Shown here in pieces: positions 48,956-60,407 of a DNA stretch of 64,000 bases; the first letter of the stretch is position 1; every line of letters starts with the position of its first letter. The notes under the pieces are model-generated. The model was not told the DNA's origin. It ran no database searches and was given only the letters and a program-made list of their open reading frames with translations. The stretch spans positions 1,302,001-1,366,000 of the forward strand of contig JADILM010000001.1 of NCBI GenBank assembly GCA_016617785.1. The letters run 5' to 3'. Source of the DNA: Sporobolomyces roseus. Its lineage: Eukaryota > Basidiomycota > Microbotryomycetes > Sporidiobolales > Sporidiobolaceae. A program made the position numbers and the translations under genes.

Positions 48956-51467
48956 TCAGATCGAGGTTTGTCGTCGCCAGAACCATCCGGAGTCCTCCGA
49001 CGCCGAGGTAGCGTTCAAAGTTTCTGTCGAATTCGCTCCTACGTCTTCTCCAGCAAGAGCGGGGGTCGAACCGTTCTCGATAGTCGAGTTGGATCCGACG
49101 GGAGAAGAGAAGTTTCCAGTGAAACCCCAAACGATGTTGAGCGATCCTGCGTCCGTCGAACCTCCAGCGAGAGCGGCGAAAGCGGCTTTGGATAGGTCGA
49201 TGCTTCCGACTCTGCACGATTATCGAGTACGAGCGAATGTCAGTGTGTGGGAAAGTGTCTAGACAAGGGTGTGATGAGCGTACCCCTCGGTTTTGCAGTA
49301 AGCACATCGATCAGTGACAAAGGCATTGACGGTCGCTCCATCCTTCATCGACGTCAGGAGGACCTCGGCCCCACAGTGAGGAGAGCGAGCAGTATCCGAT
49401 CCTTGAGTAGAGTTGAGCCACTGTAGAGATCAATCGAGGTAAACGAAAGCTCGAAAAGCTCGAAAAGAGAAAGCAAACGAACAAGAGCGTTATTGATGGC
49501 GACGACGTAATCAGTGTTGTTGGCAGCGATCCCGCAACTTCCATAGTGACCGGAAGACTCGAAGTAGGTGGCAGGAACATCGACATAAGTTTGGAAACTT
49601 TCCGGGTGAGTCGCGACCTTGAATTCGACATTCTTGAAAGCGCCATCTACGTTCGAATCGACGGGAGAGACGGCTTGAGCTTCACCTCCTCCTTGATTCC
49701 ATGAGGATTGAGTTGCATCGGTCCCAATTGGAGAGCCTGTTGAGACGGGAGATGATCAGCGACTGTGAAGGGTTCGAGCGATTGGGCTCACTTTGAGCAT
49801 TCTCGCCTTCTGGAACTGGACCATTCGTACCAGGAGCAATCGTACCTTCGGCCTGAGGTGAAGCTGTAGCGCTAGGAACGACAGGACCGATTCCCCCTCC
49901 GAAGGCGACGTTCGACGAAGGGATTGCCTCGGCTCCTCCTCCTAGTTGAGTCGCAGCGGGTTGAACAGAGTCGTCGTTTGAAAGAGGGTTCCACTGTCCA
50001 GCGTTCACGGGAGAAGGAGAAGCACCGGGCTGAGCGACCTGGTCGGGAACTTGGGAAGCGGCTGCAGCTGAAGAGTTAAGACAGATCAGAAAAAGGGGAC
50101 AGAGAGCTTTCGAAAAGTAAACGTACCAGCTCCATCAACGCTCGCTGATTCGACGGGCGCAGGAATACCGTAAGATTGCGTTGTGATCGTGGGGGCAGGA
50201 GCAGAGGTCTGGCCGGTTTGAAGAGGATCGACCACGAGAGAATCGACAGAATGGTCGGACGCGATAGCCGAGACAGACTCGGTTGCCGGAGTCAGGCCTT
50301 CGCTGACGTGAGCGTCACTTTGCTCGATAGCCGAGTGACCATCGAGAGTACCAGTAGCAGAGGGAGCGGAGGCGGTCGAGGGACGATATTGACCATCGTC
50401 GAAGCTGTTAGTGGGCGACGCATTCTCGGTTCCATGTTCGCTAGCGGGAAGCCGGGTTCCGCTCGAAGAAGCGTGATCGAGGGCCGTGGAATTGGAAGTA
50501 TCGGTAGAGTTCCCGTGATCGTTGAGTGAGGTAGAGTTCGAGGGCGAGTCGAGATTCTCCGAATCGTCTGCCTTGTTGCGCTTGACCATGATGACGGCTG
50601 AAGGAAATGAGAATCAGCGAGGGATAGGTGAAACAAGAGTCAAAGAGGGCAGAAGCACACCTGCTGCTACGATGAGAGCTATGAGCAGAAGGAGGCAGAC
50701 ACCTCCAATCGCATATCTGACGGGAGGGGCGCAGTCAGATGGGTAAGAGAGAAGAGGGGTAGAAAGGGAGAGCGGCTCACAGCAAGAACTTCTTGGTTCT
50801 ACTTCCGTTGGCCGGCTTTCCCGCATCATTCTGGACCGGAGCAGGTGCGACTTGCTTTCCGGTACTGTAAGCAGTAGCTCCACTTTTCGAACGCGAGGAG
50901 CGAGAACGAGAAGACTGGTGGTGGTGGTGACGGTGCTTGCGTCCGCCAGCGCCAGCTTCGAGATCGGCATTCTGAAGACTCGCGTATCGTTGTGCAGATT
51001 GCTATGAGACCTCACATTCATTAGTTAGCTTCTCTCTCGTTTGCTAGAGACGACGACTAAAGCTCACGTTTGACCCTTTGCCGACACTCCTCATCACCCT
51101 CTCTTTGACCGATTCAATTGGCGCACCACGAACAACTCCAGTCTCAGTTCCTGCAGCGTCTTGTAGCTCAGCTTGGAGTTCTCGTTCCTCCTCAGTATCG
51201 ACCGACTCGGAAGAGCTGCTCGAGTGATGCTTCTGACGAGATCGAGATCCTCCAGAGGCAGCTGAGGTGCGAGAGGAAGGACGGGGAGTAACGCTAGCGT
51301 TGACAAAGTCCTCCTCCTCTTCTGACTGGTCGGTGGATTGATCGTAAGGCTTTTCACTCTCGAAACTGTTAAGGGAGCGGCAAAAGGAAGTGAGCGAGAA
51401 TCAGCGTCGAGAGATTGAGGAAGATCACTCACTGAGCGGGAGATGACGGTCGAGAACGGGACGGCAT
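48956..51467 (-). CDS. Membrane-anchored RlpA/expansin-like protein, single double-psi barrel domain
   Basis: Same layout as the protein at 39357-42175. It starts MPSRSRPSSPAQ, then a disordered, acidic and His/Ser-rich cytosolic region. One transmembrane helix follows (YAIGGVCLLLLIALIVAA) on a small exon of about 57 nt, then a long Ser/Thr/Pro-rich stalk with many NxS/T sites. The C-terminal barrel domain (about 49,650-49,100) has VPATYFESSGHYGSCGIAA, NTDYVVAINNAL, PHCGAEVLLTS, FVTDRCAYC, IDLSKAAFAALAGG and LNIVWGF. The TDRCxYC motif and the Cys pattern fit RlpA-like/loosenin proteins, and the Asp of TDRC corresponds to the conserved acidic residue. The chain ends in a Ser/Thr-rich tail, WFWRRQTSI. 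About nine introns. Probably a cell-surface protein; enzymatic activity uncertain. Confidence 0.75.
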
Positions 51468-52557
51468 CTCAAAGTCGTGGGAAGTGGTTGCGACTGGAGA
51501 GTGAAGAGTAGGAAAGAAAGAGAGGAATGCTTGTGGGTTTAGAAAGAGGACTAAACTTGCGGAGTCCGTGGACCTCAGTCCCACTTTTCTTTCACCGCCT
51601 CACGCTCGGGCCTCACGACGACTACCACGTTGAAGAAACTGGTAGAGAGCTAGAAGAGAGCGATACTGTGAGTGAACAAGCTGACTGTTGATGAAAGCGA
51701 TAGCGGATCTGCTCGAATTTTGTTGCTGGATCTTGACTTGAGCCGTCCTTCAAAGCAATCAGTCAGCCTATGATGAAGCTACAAGCTTCGTAGATTGCCC
51801 ACCTGAAGGGAAGAGCGATCAGTCAGCGCGGAGTGACTGGGCAGAGAGCAGATTCGAGGGAGAGCTTACAGAAACTACGCGCGGGGATGTTACGTCGTTT
51901 GGCTTCTCCGGTATTGATCTGAGGGATTGAGAGATACCAGAGCGTCGTTGCCGCGCTGTTGCGCCAAACAGCTCCTACGATCGAGAGAAGAAGTTGGCCG
52001 TGAACTGCTGAGGTCGATTCATCGATCTACTTCGTTTATCTTCCATGAATGTCCGGAGACTTGTCCAGATGCTTGTCAGTGCTCGGATATAAGCTGTCGA
52101 TGATGTCCACGCGAAAGCTCCCCATGAACTCGGGGCGAAGAGAAAGCGAGGATGGCGAAAAAAGTGAGGAGAGGACAGAGCTGGCTCGACTGATTATCAG
52201 ACCTTATCGACAGAGCAAACAGAGCGATATTGAGCAGTGCCAGAGAAACGAACGCGAGTGTCAGAGTCCAAGAGAGAAAGGTGGATTCCTTCCTTCAACC
52301 TTTTCACTCTTCGACACTCTATAGCCACAGAGAGACCTACGATATCATCAAGAGACCCTCAAGATCACACTACATTGACCATTAAAGCCCCATCGACTCT
52401 CCTTCTCCTCTCGAAAGCACCTACCCCACTCTTGATCTCTCTTCTTTCCTCCCTCTTCTCTCTCTCCCTGTACGACTCTACAGACCTCCTTAGATCCATC
52501 TCGAATACCACTCGACTGAATCGAGGCAAGAGGAGGAAGGAAAGGGGTGTAGAAGAG
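51468..52557. other. Intergenic region between anchored barrel gene and POL4 copy B
   Basis: About 1.1 kb. The left part is probably the promoter of the minus-strand gene, the middle holds a spliced orphan fragment (51768-51974), and the part from about 52,160 is the duplicated POL4 leader. Confidence 0.4.
51768..51974 (-). pseudogene. Possible orphan gene fragment of two exons
   Basis: An acceptor-like TCGTAG is followed by 105 nt reading AVWRNSAATTLWYLSIPQ and so on to IPARSF. Next is an intron 51803-51869 (GTAAGC donor, CTGAC branch, TTCAG acceptor), then 35 nt reading GQSTKLVASS and a stop. There is no start codon or upstream exon that I can attach. It may be the 3' end of a gene truncated when POL4 copy B arrived, or chance. 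Confidence 0.3.
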
Positions 52558-55500
52558 ATGAATCCATTCGAACCTGAACTTTCGTTTGAAGAAAAGATCA
52601 ATGAATTGCATCGACACTTGGGGAGACATCCTGCTTACAAAGATCAATGGGGGAGAGATCCAGAAGATAGTGATTCGGAGAATGATTTGAGTGATGAAAC
52701 GATGGAGAGATTGTATCAGGAAGATGAGAAGAAACGATTCGCAGTAGTCGATGCAGCCCAAGGGAAGGGGAAGGCGGTGGAGAAGGGAGGCAAAGTGGAA
52801 AAGAAGGAGAAGGGAGTAGTCAAGGAGAAGAAGGCGGAGAAGAAACGCCGAAACGATTCCCCTCCTCCTCTCCCTCTTCCTGTCGAAGCACCTCCACCGA
52901 AGAAACGCAAACGAGCACTCTCCTTCAGTCCAGAACCTTCAAAGATGCAAGTCGACGATCCTTCTCCTCCACCTCCTACGCACGCTCCTGTCGCTGGTCC
53001 CTCTGGTCACAATTCGAACAAGAAACGTTCGAACCCCATCTCATCTCCTCCTCCTCTGCCAACTCCTCAACTCGACAATCCACCTTCTCCCGAGATTCTC
53101 GAGCTATCTTCAGACGACGCTGACGATGAACGACCCTCGAAAGAGAACAAGGAACGAACCTCGACCAAAACGAAACCCTCTCGATCAAAGAAGGCTTCCC
53201 CTTCGAAATCCACGACGACGACAACGACGACAAAGGGGAAAGGTAAAGCTAAACCTCGTCAATCCATGGAGCAAGCGCTCGAAGTAGCTCGCAAGATCAA
53301 GCCTGAACAACTCAAGAATCATTTCGTCGACATTTCCTCTTTCATCGACCACCTCTCTCCTTTCGAAATGGATCGTCCTAGTAAGCTTCTCGAAGGATGT
53401 CGAATCGCTTTCGTCAATACAGATCATTGGCTAGCGAACAAAGGAGCGAATGGACCTAGGAATCGATTCGATCAAGGGTTGACAGTGGAAATGGGAATCG
53501 TAGTCAAGAAAGGAGGAACTCTTATCAAACCTGAAGAATTCGTTGGTTCTCCTCAAGATGCAACTTTACAAGGGATGGGATCATCAGAAGAGATTGAACG
53601 TCGAGCAGTGGAAGAAGGTTGGACGACTCACATCATTGGTTTCTCTCCCGCTCAACAACGTTCTCCCAACTTTACTGAGATCCTCAAGTGTCTCGGCGAC
53701 AAGAATGGAATCAAAGTGAAGGATCTAGGACCTTATGTCAAAATCATCAAGTTCAATTGGGTCAGTCAATCGATTTTAGCAGGAAAGAGGCAATCAGAAT
53801 GGGAATTCGCTATAGAACCTGATCCTCGAAACGTCACTGCTTCAAGTCGATCGAGTTCAACCAAGAATTCCCCGACAAAGAAGAAGAGTGGTGCGAAGGA
53901 TAGAAGACAAGGGAGGAAGAGAGGACCAGAGGAAGATGGAGATACGACAGGAGGAAGTGAAGGGGAAGATGATGAAGCGGTCATCAGAGGTATCTCGTAC
54001 GGACTCTCCCTCTTGTGATTCGCTAATAATCGACTGACTTCTCGGTCTGAACAGACCCTTTGGGACGCAAGATTATCCAGTTGGAGAAAAACCTCCTCTC
54101 GTCTCTCATTCGGACAAAGGCAAGGGGAAAGCTCCAGCAGATCCAATTGATGACAACGTTACCGATGTACCGATGAAGGCTACGTCGAGCAATCCACTTG
54201 AAGGACTCGAAGCTCAATCGAAACTCGTCAAACAACTCGGAGACGAAGAGTTTGATCGAGAACTTGACGAAGTTGAACGAGAACCCGATTCGATGATCTA
54301 CACTGGAGTCAACGATGATTGCGAGACGGAGAATGAAGAGGAAGAAGCTGAGAAAGAGAAAGAAGCGAAGAAGAAGGGTTCAGAGTATAAAGCATCGAGA
54401 TGGGACGAGAAGCGAACTGTAAGCTTCTTCTTCTCCTCATCCTGGACTGCTCCAACCGAAGCTGACTCTCTCTTTGTCGCTGGCTAGGATCGTGCTGGAT
54501 ACGCTGTCAATCGAGATTTCGTTCCTCGAGATCAGAACGAAGGAGCGAACGATCGAACTGCAGACGTTGTGAGTTCAGATCTCTCTCATGGTCGTCCGAC
54601 ATTCACTGACCTCTCTCGCTCTCCCTTCCTCACAGCTTGATCGTTTGAGTGAGTTGCACAAGGGAGATCAATGGAGAGAGAGGGGATACAGAATTGGTAA
54701 GCTTCTTTCTTTCCCCTCGAGCTTTCCTCCAGACGACTGGCTGACCCGATTTGACACCTCACGACAGCTGCTGGTGCACTCCGTCGACACAAGGCGAAAG
54801 TGACAACGTACGAGAAGCTGATCCAGATTCGAGGAATTGGAGATTCGATTGCAAGCAAGATTGTCGAGATTGTGCAAACTGGTAAAACTTCCACCTCTGC
54901 TCGTCGTCTTTGATCATGCTGATTCCTCGTCACGCAGGCTCGCATCGCAAACTCGAGAACGAATTGCCTCAAGAGAAAGCAGCTAGGTTGTTGTCTGGAA
55001 TCTACGGTTCGCTTAACGCTCCTCTTTCCTCCTTCTACCGCTGAAACTGCCCCTAGAAGCTATGTAGGTATCGGGTTAGCTCGTGGCCGTGAGCTAGCGA
55101 TCAAAGGAGCGAAAACTCCCGAAGATCTCAAACGACCTGAATACTTCTCCGAGTTGACTTCAGATCAACAAATTGGACTCGAGTACTATGATGACCTACT
55201 CAGTCGAATCCCTCGAGCAGAAGTAACGAAGCTTTACGGAGTTGTGCTTGCCGCTGCAAGAAGGGTCGATCCAAAACTCCAAGTCGAATGCATGGGTTCT
55301 TACCGTCGTGGTCAACCAGATTCAGGTGATATCGACAGTAGGCCTCCTCTCTTTTTGCTCCATCTACGGGCACAAGGGCTGACAGATCTCTCTCAATAGT
55401 CCTCGTCACGAGAGATCCGACTTCAGATGGCAAAACTCATTCAGGAGCGATTGGAAAGATGTACGCCATTCTACGCGAAGAAGGATTCTTCAAACATATC

Positions 55501-56085
55501 CTATCTCAAAGTGATGATTGGTCGGATCTACATTGTAAAGTGAACGGATTGTGTCAGCTTGACGAGAAGAGCAAGGTGAGAAGAATCGATATCTTGGGAG
55601 TTCCCTGGTATGTCTCTCTCCTCTCTCTCTGGTTCGAGTAGCTGTCTCACTTCTCTTCTTCTCTCGCTGTTGACAGGGATGACATGCCAGCTGCGATTAT
55701 CTATTTCACTGGAAACGATCATTACAACCGTTCACTTCGCCTCAAAGCTCGACACATGGGTTATTCACTCAATCAGAAATGCTTGTCGAAATCAGTCATC
55801 CGAGACAAGAAAGGTGAAAAGATGACTGAAGGAACTCGAGTACCTGGTGTCAAAACTGAACAAGACATTTTCCGAATCTTGAAAGGTGAGCTTTCTTTCT
55901 CTCTTTCGCTCATTTTGCAGCAAACCTAGCTCATTCCTTTTCTCTTTCGATAGTCCCCTACAAGAGGCCTGAAGAACGAATCCCTAGTTGAATCAGCTTG
56001 ATCTCTCCCGTTTCTCCTTCGTAACATGTCGTTGTATATTTCCTCGGCTTTGCATGCAACCTTGTTCCCTTTCCTTCGTACTGCG
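52160..56085 (+). repeat. Inverted duplication, arm B (contains POL4 copy B)
   Basis: Reverse complement partner of about 25,315-29,220. Alignment covers leader, all ten exons, all nine introns and about 90 bp after the stop. Identity varies strongly along the arm. No transposon ends are visible. Confidence 0.85.
52558..55991 (+). CDS. POL4: Family X DNA polymerase with BRCT domain, Pol lambda/Pol IV-like, copy B
   Basis: Paralogue of the gene at 25408-28825, likewise apparently intact. Ten exons (52558-53996, 54055-54418, 54488-54568, 54636-54696, 54768-54881, 54938-55006, 55068-55337, 55400-55607, 55677-55885, 55954-55991) give 950 aa. Eight exon lengths match copy A exactly; exon 1 is 9 nt and exon 2 is 3 nt longer. 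All three metal-binding Asp (SGDID, RRID), the FTGNDHYNRS motif and the HhH motif are kept. Differences cluster in the N-terminal linker and in the segment after the BRCT domain (for example APADPIDDNVTDVPMK against a shorter acidic version). The intron between exons 6 and 7 has a GTTCGC donor and has lost the CTGAC motif that copy A retains, so splicing there may be weaker. No frame-disrupting change is seen, so this is not an obvious pseudogene. Confidence 0.92.
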
Positions 56086-56321
56086 ACTCGCCTGTTTCGC
56101 AAGTCATTCAGTATGCTTCTTGATTGCTCGCACTCGAAGGCTGGTAGTATTCGATCAAGGCTGAAGAAGCGAGAGTTCATTTTCAAGTCTGACTATGGAG
56201 TACAACGTACTGAAGAAGGAGATTCTACTGATCATAGAGGGTGAGAACGAGATATACTTGCGGTGCTGAAGAAGGGGTATGAACAAAAGAACGGGGGTAT
56301 TTGTATTCTCGAAAGCTCGAC
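55992..56321. other. Convergent 3' region between POL4 copy B and APSES gene
   Basis: 330 bp between two convergent stops. The first 90 bp or so belong to the duplication; the rest shows no coding signal. Confidence 0.5.
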
Positions 56322-58025
56322 TCAAACTGCATGCTTTTCCGAATCGGTAGACAAGCCTCGCATAGGAGAAGGTGGACGATTGATGGTCGAGCGAAGGGCG
56401 GCAATCGGAGTGGCCAAAGCTGGAGTGAAGGGAGAGAAGGAAGAACGAGGAGGTAGCACCGTTCCCGAAGGAAGACGAATGCGTTGTCGACCGTACTCTG
56501 AGACTGGATAAGGATTCGAGATGGATCGGTATCTGGTCGAGGAAGAGTAGGCACCTGTCGGAACACAACAAGAAGATGCGAAAGGTTGGGCGAAGAACCT
56601 TGGATCGTAGTTCGAAGGAGCGGTCGAAGGCCAGTAGGTCGAATAGTTGTAGAAAGTTCGCGAAGGCTGTAGAGGGGCATCGTATCCTTTCCACTCGTGT
56701 CGGACAGGTCCAGCTTGAGAGGGACGTTGAACGATGGGACATCGTACGACTTGAGGAGGAGGAGGGGGAGGAGGAGGAAGAGGAGGAGCAATTTGCTTGG
56801 GTTGTTTGGGTTGTTTGAGTTGTTTGACTAGTTTCGGTTTTGAGGTCGAAGGAATAGCTGTCGCGGGAGGAGTCGGAGAAGGTGAAGGGAGGCGAGGGGT
56901 GGGAATAGGGGCAGGAGTAGGAGCAGGAATCGGAGTAGGAGTAGGTTCTTCGACGATCGGTGGGTCGGGTACTGTCTGTCGACTTGCCTTAGCTTGTGAG
57001 ATGGTCGAAATTGACGAGTTATTCTGAGCAGCTCTCGCTGCCTGTTTCGCCTTTGCACGACGCTCAAGATCTCGAGGTGTTCGACGAGCGGGAGGATGAA
57101 GAGGTGGCTCCGAGAGTACGAGATCGCCGAAACCTAGCTGACCTGGGGCCAAACAGCTAGAGGGAAAGGTTGGGCCGAAGATTGGCACAAGCTGTATGAC
57201 TCGTTGACAGAATCAGCACAAAGCTCGTGGGCGGAAGGAGTATCATCTCGACTCACTTCATCTCGGAGTGGCCAAGCTACTTGCTGCGCCAACTTCTTCG
57301 CAATCTCGAACGGCAACCTACGAAGACGATCATCAGTCTTTCGTTGCAACAAAGGGAAGCCAGTGACATACCAGGTACCCTGAATGTCGAGAACACCTCC
57401 TCTGATCTTTCGAATAACTGGAGCAACCGAGGGTTGACTCTCGATGAGTTTGACAACATCGGTCTTCAATCTTCCGAGTGCTTTCCAAATGCCCGTGATG
57501 AGAACGTATCCAGTTTGTCGGTCGACGATGACTTTGTTCGTGCGGTTCGAACCGATTTGATACTCGTAGACTGGAACTAATCGAGGGGAGCAAAGGTAAG
57601 AGACGATCAAGTAAAGTCAGCTTCGTAAGCGAATGAGAGCCGAAAGTCAGGCTCACTGAGTCCTCGTGTATCGGTACTCGTAGCCTAAAAGCAAGTAGAT
57701 CTGTCATCAGTATCAGTTTCGACAGCGAGAGGGAGAGAATGCTCACGTAGTTCTTTTCCACTATCAATTTATCAGATTCAAACAGCTTGATATTACCGTC
57801 GACCGACTCGAAACCTGACTCCTCGTTCATGTCGGTGGCACTTGAGGTGTTTGGGCTGGTCGGAGAGGGAAGCTGTGAAGAAGCGATATCGTGGTTTGAG
57901 GAGGGAAGAGAGGAGACGATTTCCGTTGAGATAGCGACAGGAGACCGGTTGCTGGAAGCTGATCGAAGACTTTGACGTTGACCGGAGCTGACGGACTCGG
58001 GTGGAACGCTGAATAAGGTTGCCAT
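56322..58025 (-). CDS. APSES-type DNA-binding protein, Xbp1-like
   Basis: A predicted nuclear transcription regulator. The start MATLFSVPPESVSSGQRQ opens a Ser-rich N-terminus of about 90 aa. The APSES/KilA-N domain follows over several exons: VPVYEYQIGSNRTNKVIVD, QTGYVLITGIWKALG, RKIRGGVLDIQGTW, LPFEIAKKLAQQVAWPLRD, LVPIFGPTFPSSC. The RGG-x-L-x-IQGTW followed by LP and VPIFGP is the form seen in yeast Xbp1 and related fungal proteins rather than in Swi4/Mbp1, and there are no ankyrin repeats. A basic LERRAKAKQAARAAQ helix and a long Pro-rich, low-complexity C-terminus (alternating P, T, A and a run of prolines) complete the protein. Xbp1 is a stress-induced repressor; the same role here is inference. 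Confidence 0.8.
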
Positions 58026-58772
58026 GATATCGGAAAGGGCGAAAGGTTTGGTCGAAGAGAGAAAGAGGAGAAAGAGGAGGAAAGAGGAAAACGTTGACCT
58101 CTACGGCGATTTCCCCGCAGAGTCATGTCCTCCTCCAGTGTGCAAAGTGGGTTCCATCTTGTGGAAAGTGGGTTTGTGCGAGAAATAGGAGATGGGAGAT
58201 TTGATAAAAGTGGGAAGAAAACGGTCGCTCCTTCGCCTACGAGCTATTCGCTAGCTTCGAGGAGCAGCGGCCAAGTCCATCCTGTACTGTAGCCAGTCGG
58301 TTCTCCTCCTGTGTTGTTGCCGCCAAGCGAGATCGAAACGGAGATGTGACAGGCTCCGAAGATTGTTCGATCCCCTTCGATCAAAGCTAGTCCACGCGGT
58401 AGGAGGAAAGAAGGTTTCCGCAAGTGATCGAGTTGTCTGTGCTTCGCAGCGAGAAGACAGAGCGGTGAAGGGTCAAAAGTAGGATTTCGCTTCGAAAGGC
58501 GGAAGTTTCGCAAGTTTGAACATTTGGCTCTCGTCGCTCAAGCTGAGCAATAAGAGCCGGTCAGTCGCCGCTGCTTGAAGCCGTTTCTCTTTCCTGTCAA
58601 TCGAAGAAGTCGGATATTTCGGCGTCGCAAGCCAGTTTTCCTCCCTAGTCCTCGATCGTTTCTTGCTCAAGGCTCGCATCGATATACCTTCAAGACAACC
58701 TTCAGAGCGCGACAAAGTATTACAAACAGTTTATCTACAAAAGCTAATGACCCATCTTCTCGAATATGGTAT
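58026..58772. other. Intergenic region upstream of APSES gene
   Basis: 747 bp between two minus-strand genes, presumably the promoter of the APSES gene. I see no coding region or RNA gene in it. Confidence 0.45.
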
Positions 58773-60407
58773 TCACAACTTCTCCTTGAACTCCTTCAGC
58801 TTCTCTTCCGCTTCGCTTCCTAGCTCCCTCAGCTCCTCTCTCGGTCCCAAGCTTCCTGCTCCCGCGAGGACCTCTTGCGATCTCGAAGCGTCGATCATCT
58901 CGAACGATTCGAGAGAAGACGACGAGGATTCTGTGGGTGAGGAGAGTTCGGAAGGTTGAGCTGATAGCGAGTCGGTATCAAGAGTAGGCGCAGGCTTCTC
59001 GCTTGTTGACGCTGATGAGGTGGCGTCGGAGAGGAGAGGTAGATTCGAATGTTTGGCAATGAATTTGGCGATGTCGTCAAAGTAACCGGGTTGAACACAT
59101 GTATCATCTAGGAGATTGCGAAGTCAGTTTCAGCACGGCTTCGGTTACACTGAATGATATAATCGCGAGAGCTCACTATGTGTACCATTCTCGAAATCTT
59201 TCCATTCCTTCTCTTCACTCCCGCAAACTCGCCACAATCCCTTCATCTGACCCGGTTCGACCAACTCATCCCTCTTACCCGCAAGGAACAGGACCGGGAA
59301 ATCTTTCGGCAGCGTCGAGATGTATCGTTCGCTTGGCCAAATTTGATGCAGGAGTAAGGGGACGAAGGGAGAGAGGAAAGGTAGAACGTGAGGGACGAGT
59401 TTCGGCTGCATTGCAATTTAATTCGTCAGCTGTGAGTCATGGTATGAGACGAGAGAGAGAGAAGTCCTACGAGACTGAGGAAAGTGTTTTCGATGACAAG
59501 TCCTCGAACCTAATCGAGTCGAGTGAGTCAGCCTCTACTTTCGGCTTCAAGGATAGGCAGCTATAGACTCACTCGTTGTGTATTCTGTGATGCGAGGAAG
59601 ATACTGACGGCACCTCCAATCGATTGACCGTACAACCAAACGGGAGTCTTCTCGAGTTTCGGATGGGAGAGAATGTGATCGAGGGCACTTTGCGCGTCAA
59701 GCTTGATGCCCATTTCGTTGGCGCTAGAGGGAGAAGCTCGATATCAGCCCGAGAGGTTCACGTGATGACAATCGAAAGAAGAACAAAACGAGACTTACGT
59801 TCCTTCACTTCTACCGTATCTGCATCCCTCTCAAGGACGTTAGCGTCTCCCTCTTAAGCTTGAAAGGAGCGAATGAGCTCACCCTCGATACGACAAAGCC
59901 AGCACATTGCATCTCATTCGATTAAAGAAGATCTTCGCAATCGGCAAGCGATGACCCTAAGCTCGAGAGCGCATGAATTATTCCGCACTGATTCCTGTGA
60001 GAGAACAAGCGGAGCTTACGACGTTCCCAGCATTCGCATGTAACAGCAGAACTGTCGGTCTGTCCTTTGCTTGAACTCCATCTTTCTCATACAGCATCAA
60101 GAACGCCTTGATCTTGACTCCATCAGGTGTCGTCAACGTGAGCTCCTCATATGGCATTCCAAATTGATCTGGTGTTGGTACGTTCTCTCTTGAGCCTGTC
60201 CAAACGAAGAGAAGTGTTAGCTCCGATGGTGGGGTAGAAAGGGAGGAAGGGGAGAGAAAGAAGAAGGAGCAAGAGCTGACCTGCTGGTATGCCACTCGGA
60301 TAGATGAGTTTAGTCTGTCCCAAGTAGAGTCCTACTCCTACACCTCCGACTGAGAGTGCGACTGTGCAAGCGAACCATTTGAGGAGGGAACGGAAAGATG
60401 GGAACAT
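58773..60407 (-). CDS. bem46: Bem46/ABHD13-like alpha/beta hydrolase, membrane-anchored
   Basis: A serine hydrolase of the Bem46 family. An N-terminal hydrophobic helix (LLKWFACTVALSVGGVGVGL) is followed by the family motif LGQTKLIYPSGIP. The core has TVLLLHANAGN (oxyanion region), a YRGYGRSEG-type segment, and the nucleophile elbow GQSIGGA. The acidic triad residue is in AGKRDELVEP, and the His is in FENGTHNDTC, which is formed across an intron. A Ser-rich C-terminal tail of about 80 aa ends in KEFKEKL. Around eight short introns. Bem46 proteins are ER or plasma-membrane associated and affect polarity in fission yeast and Neurospora. All triad residues are present, so activity is likely; the substrate is unknown. 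Confidence 0.88.

Noticed and set aside
52237..52557. Longer POL4 N-termini from upstream in-frame codons
   Set aside because: The frame is open upstream in both copies but begins with TTG or GTG, and the residues are less conserved than those after the shared ATG.
52558..55991. Exon homogenisation through a spliced cDNA
   Set aside because: The introns near the 3' end are also almost identical between copies, so the converting tract must have been genomic DNA.
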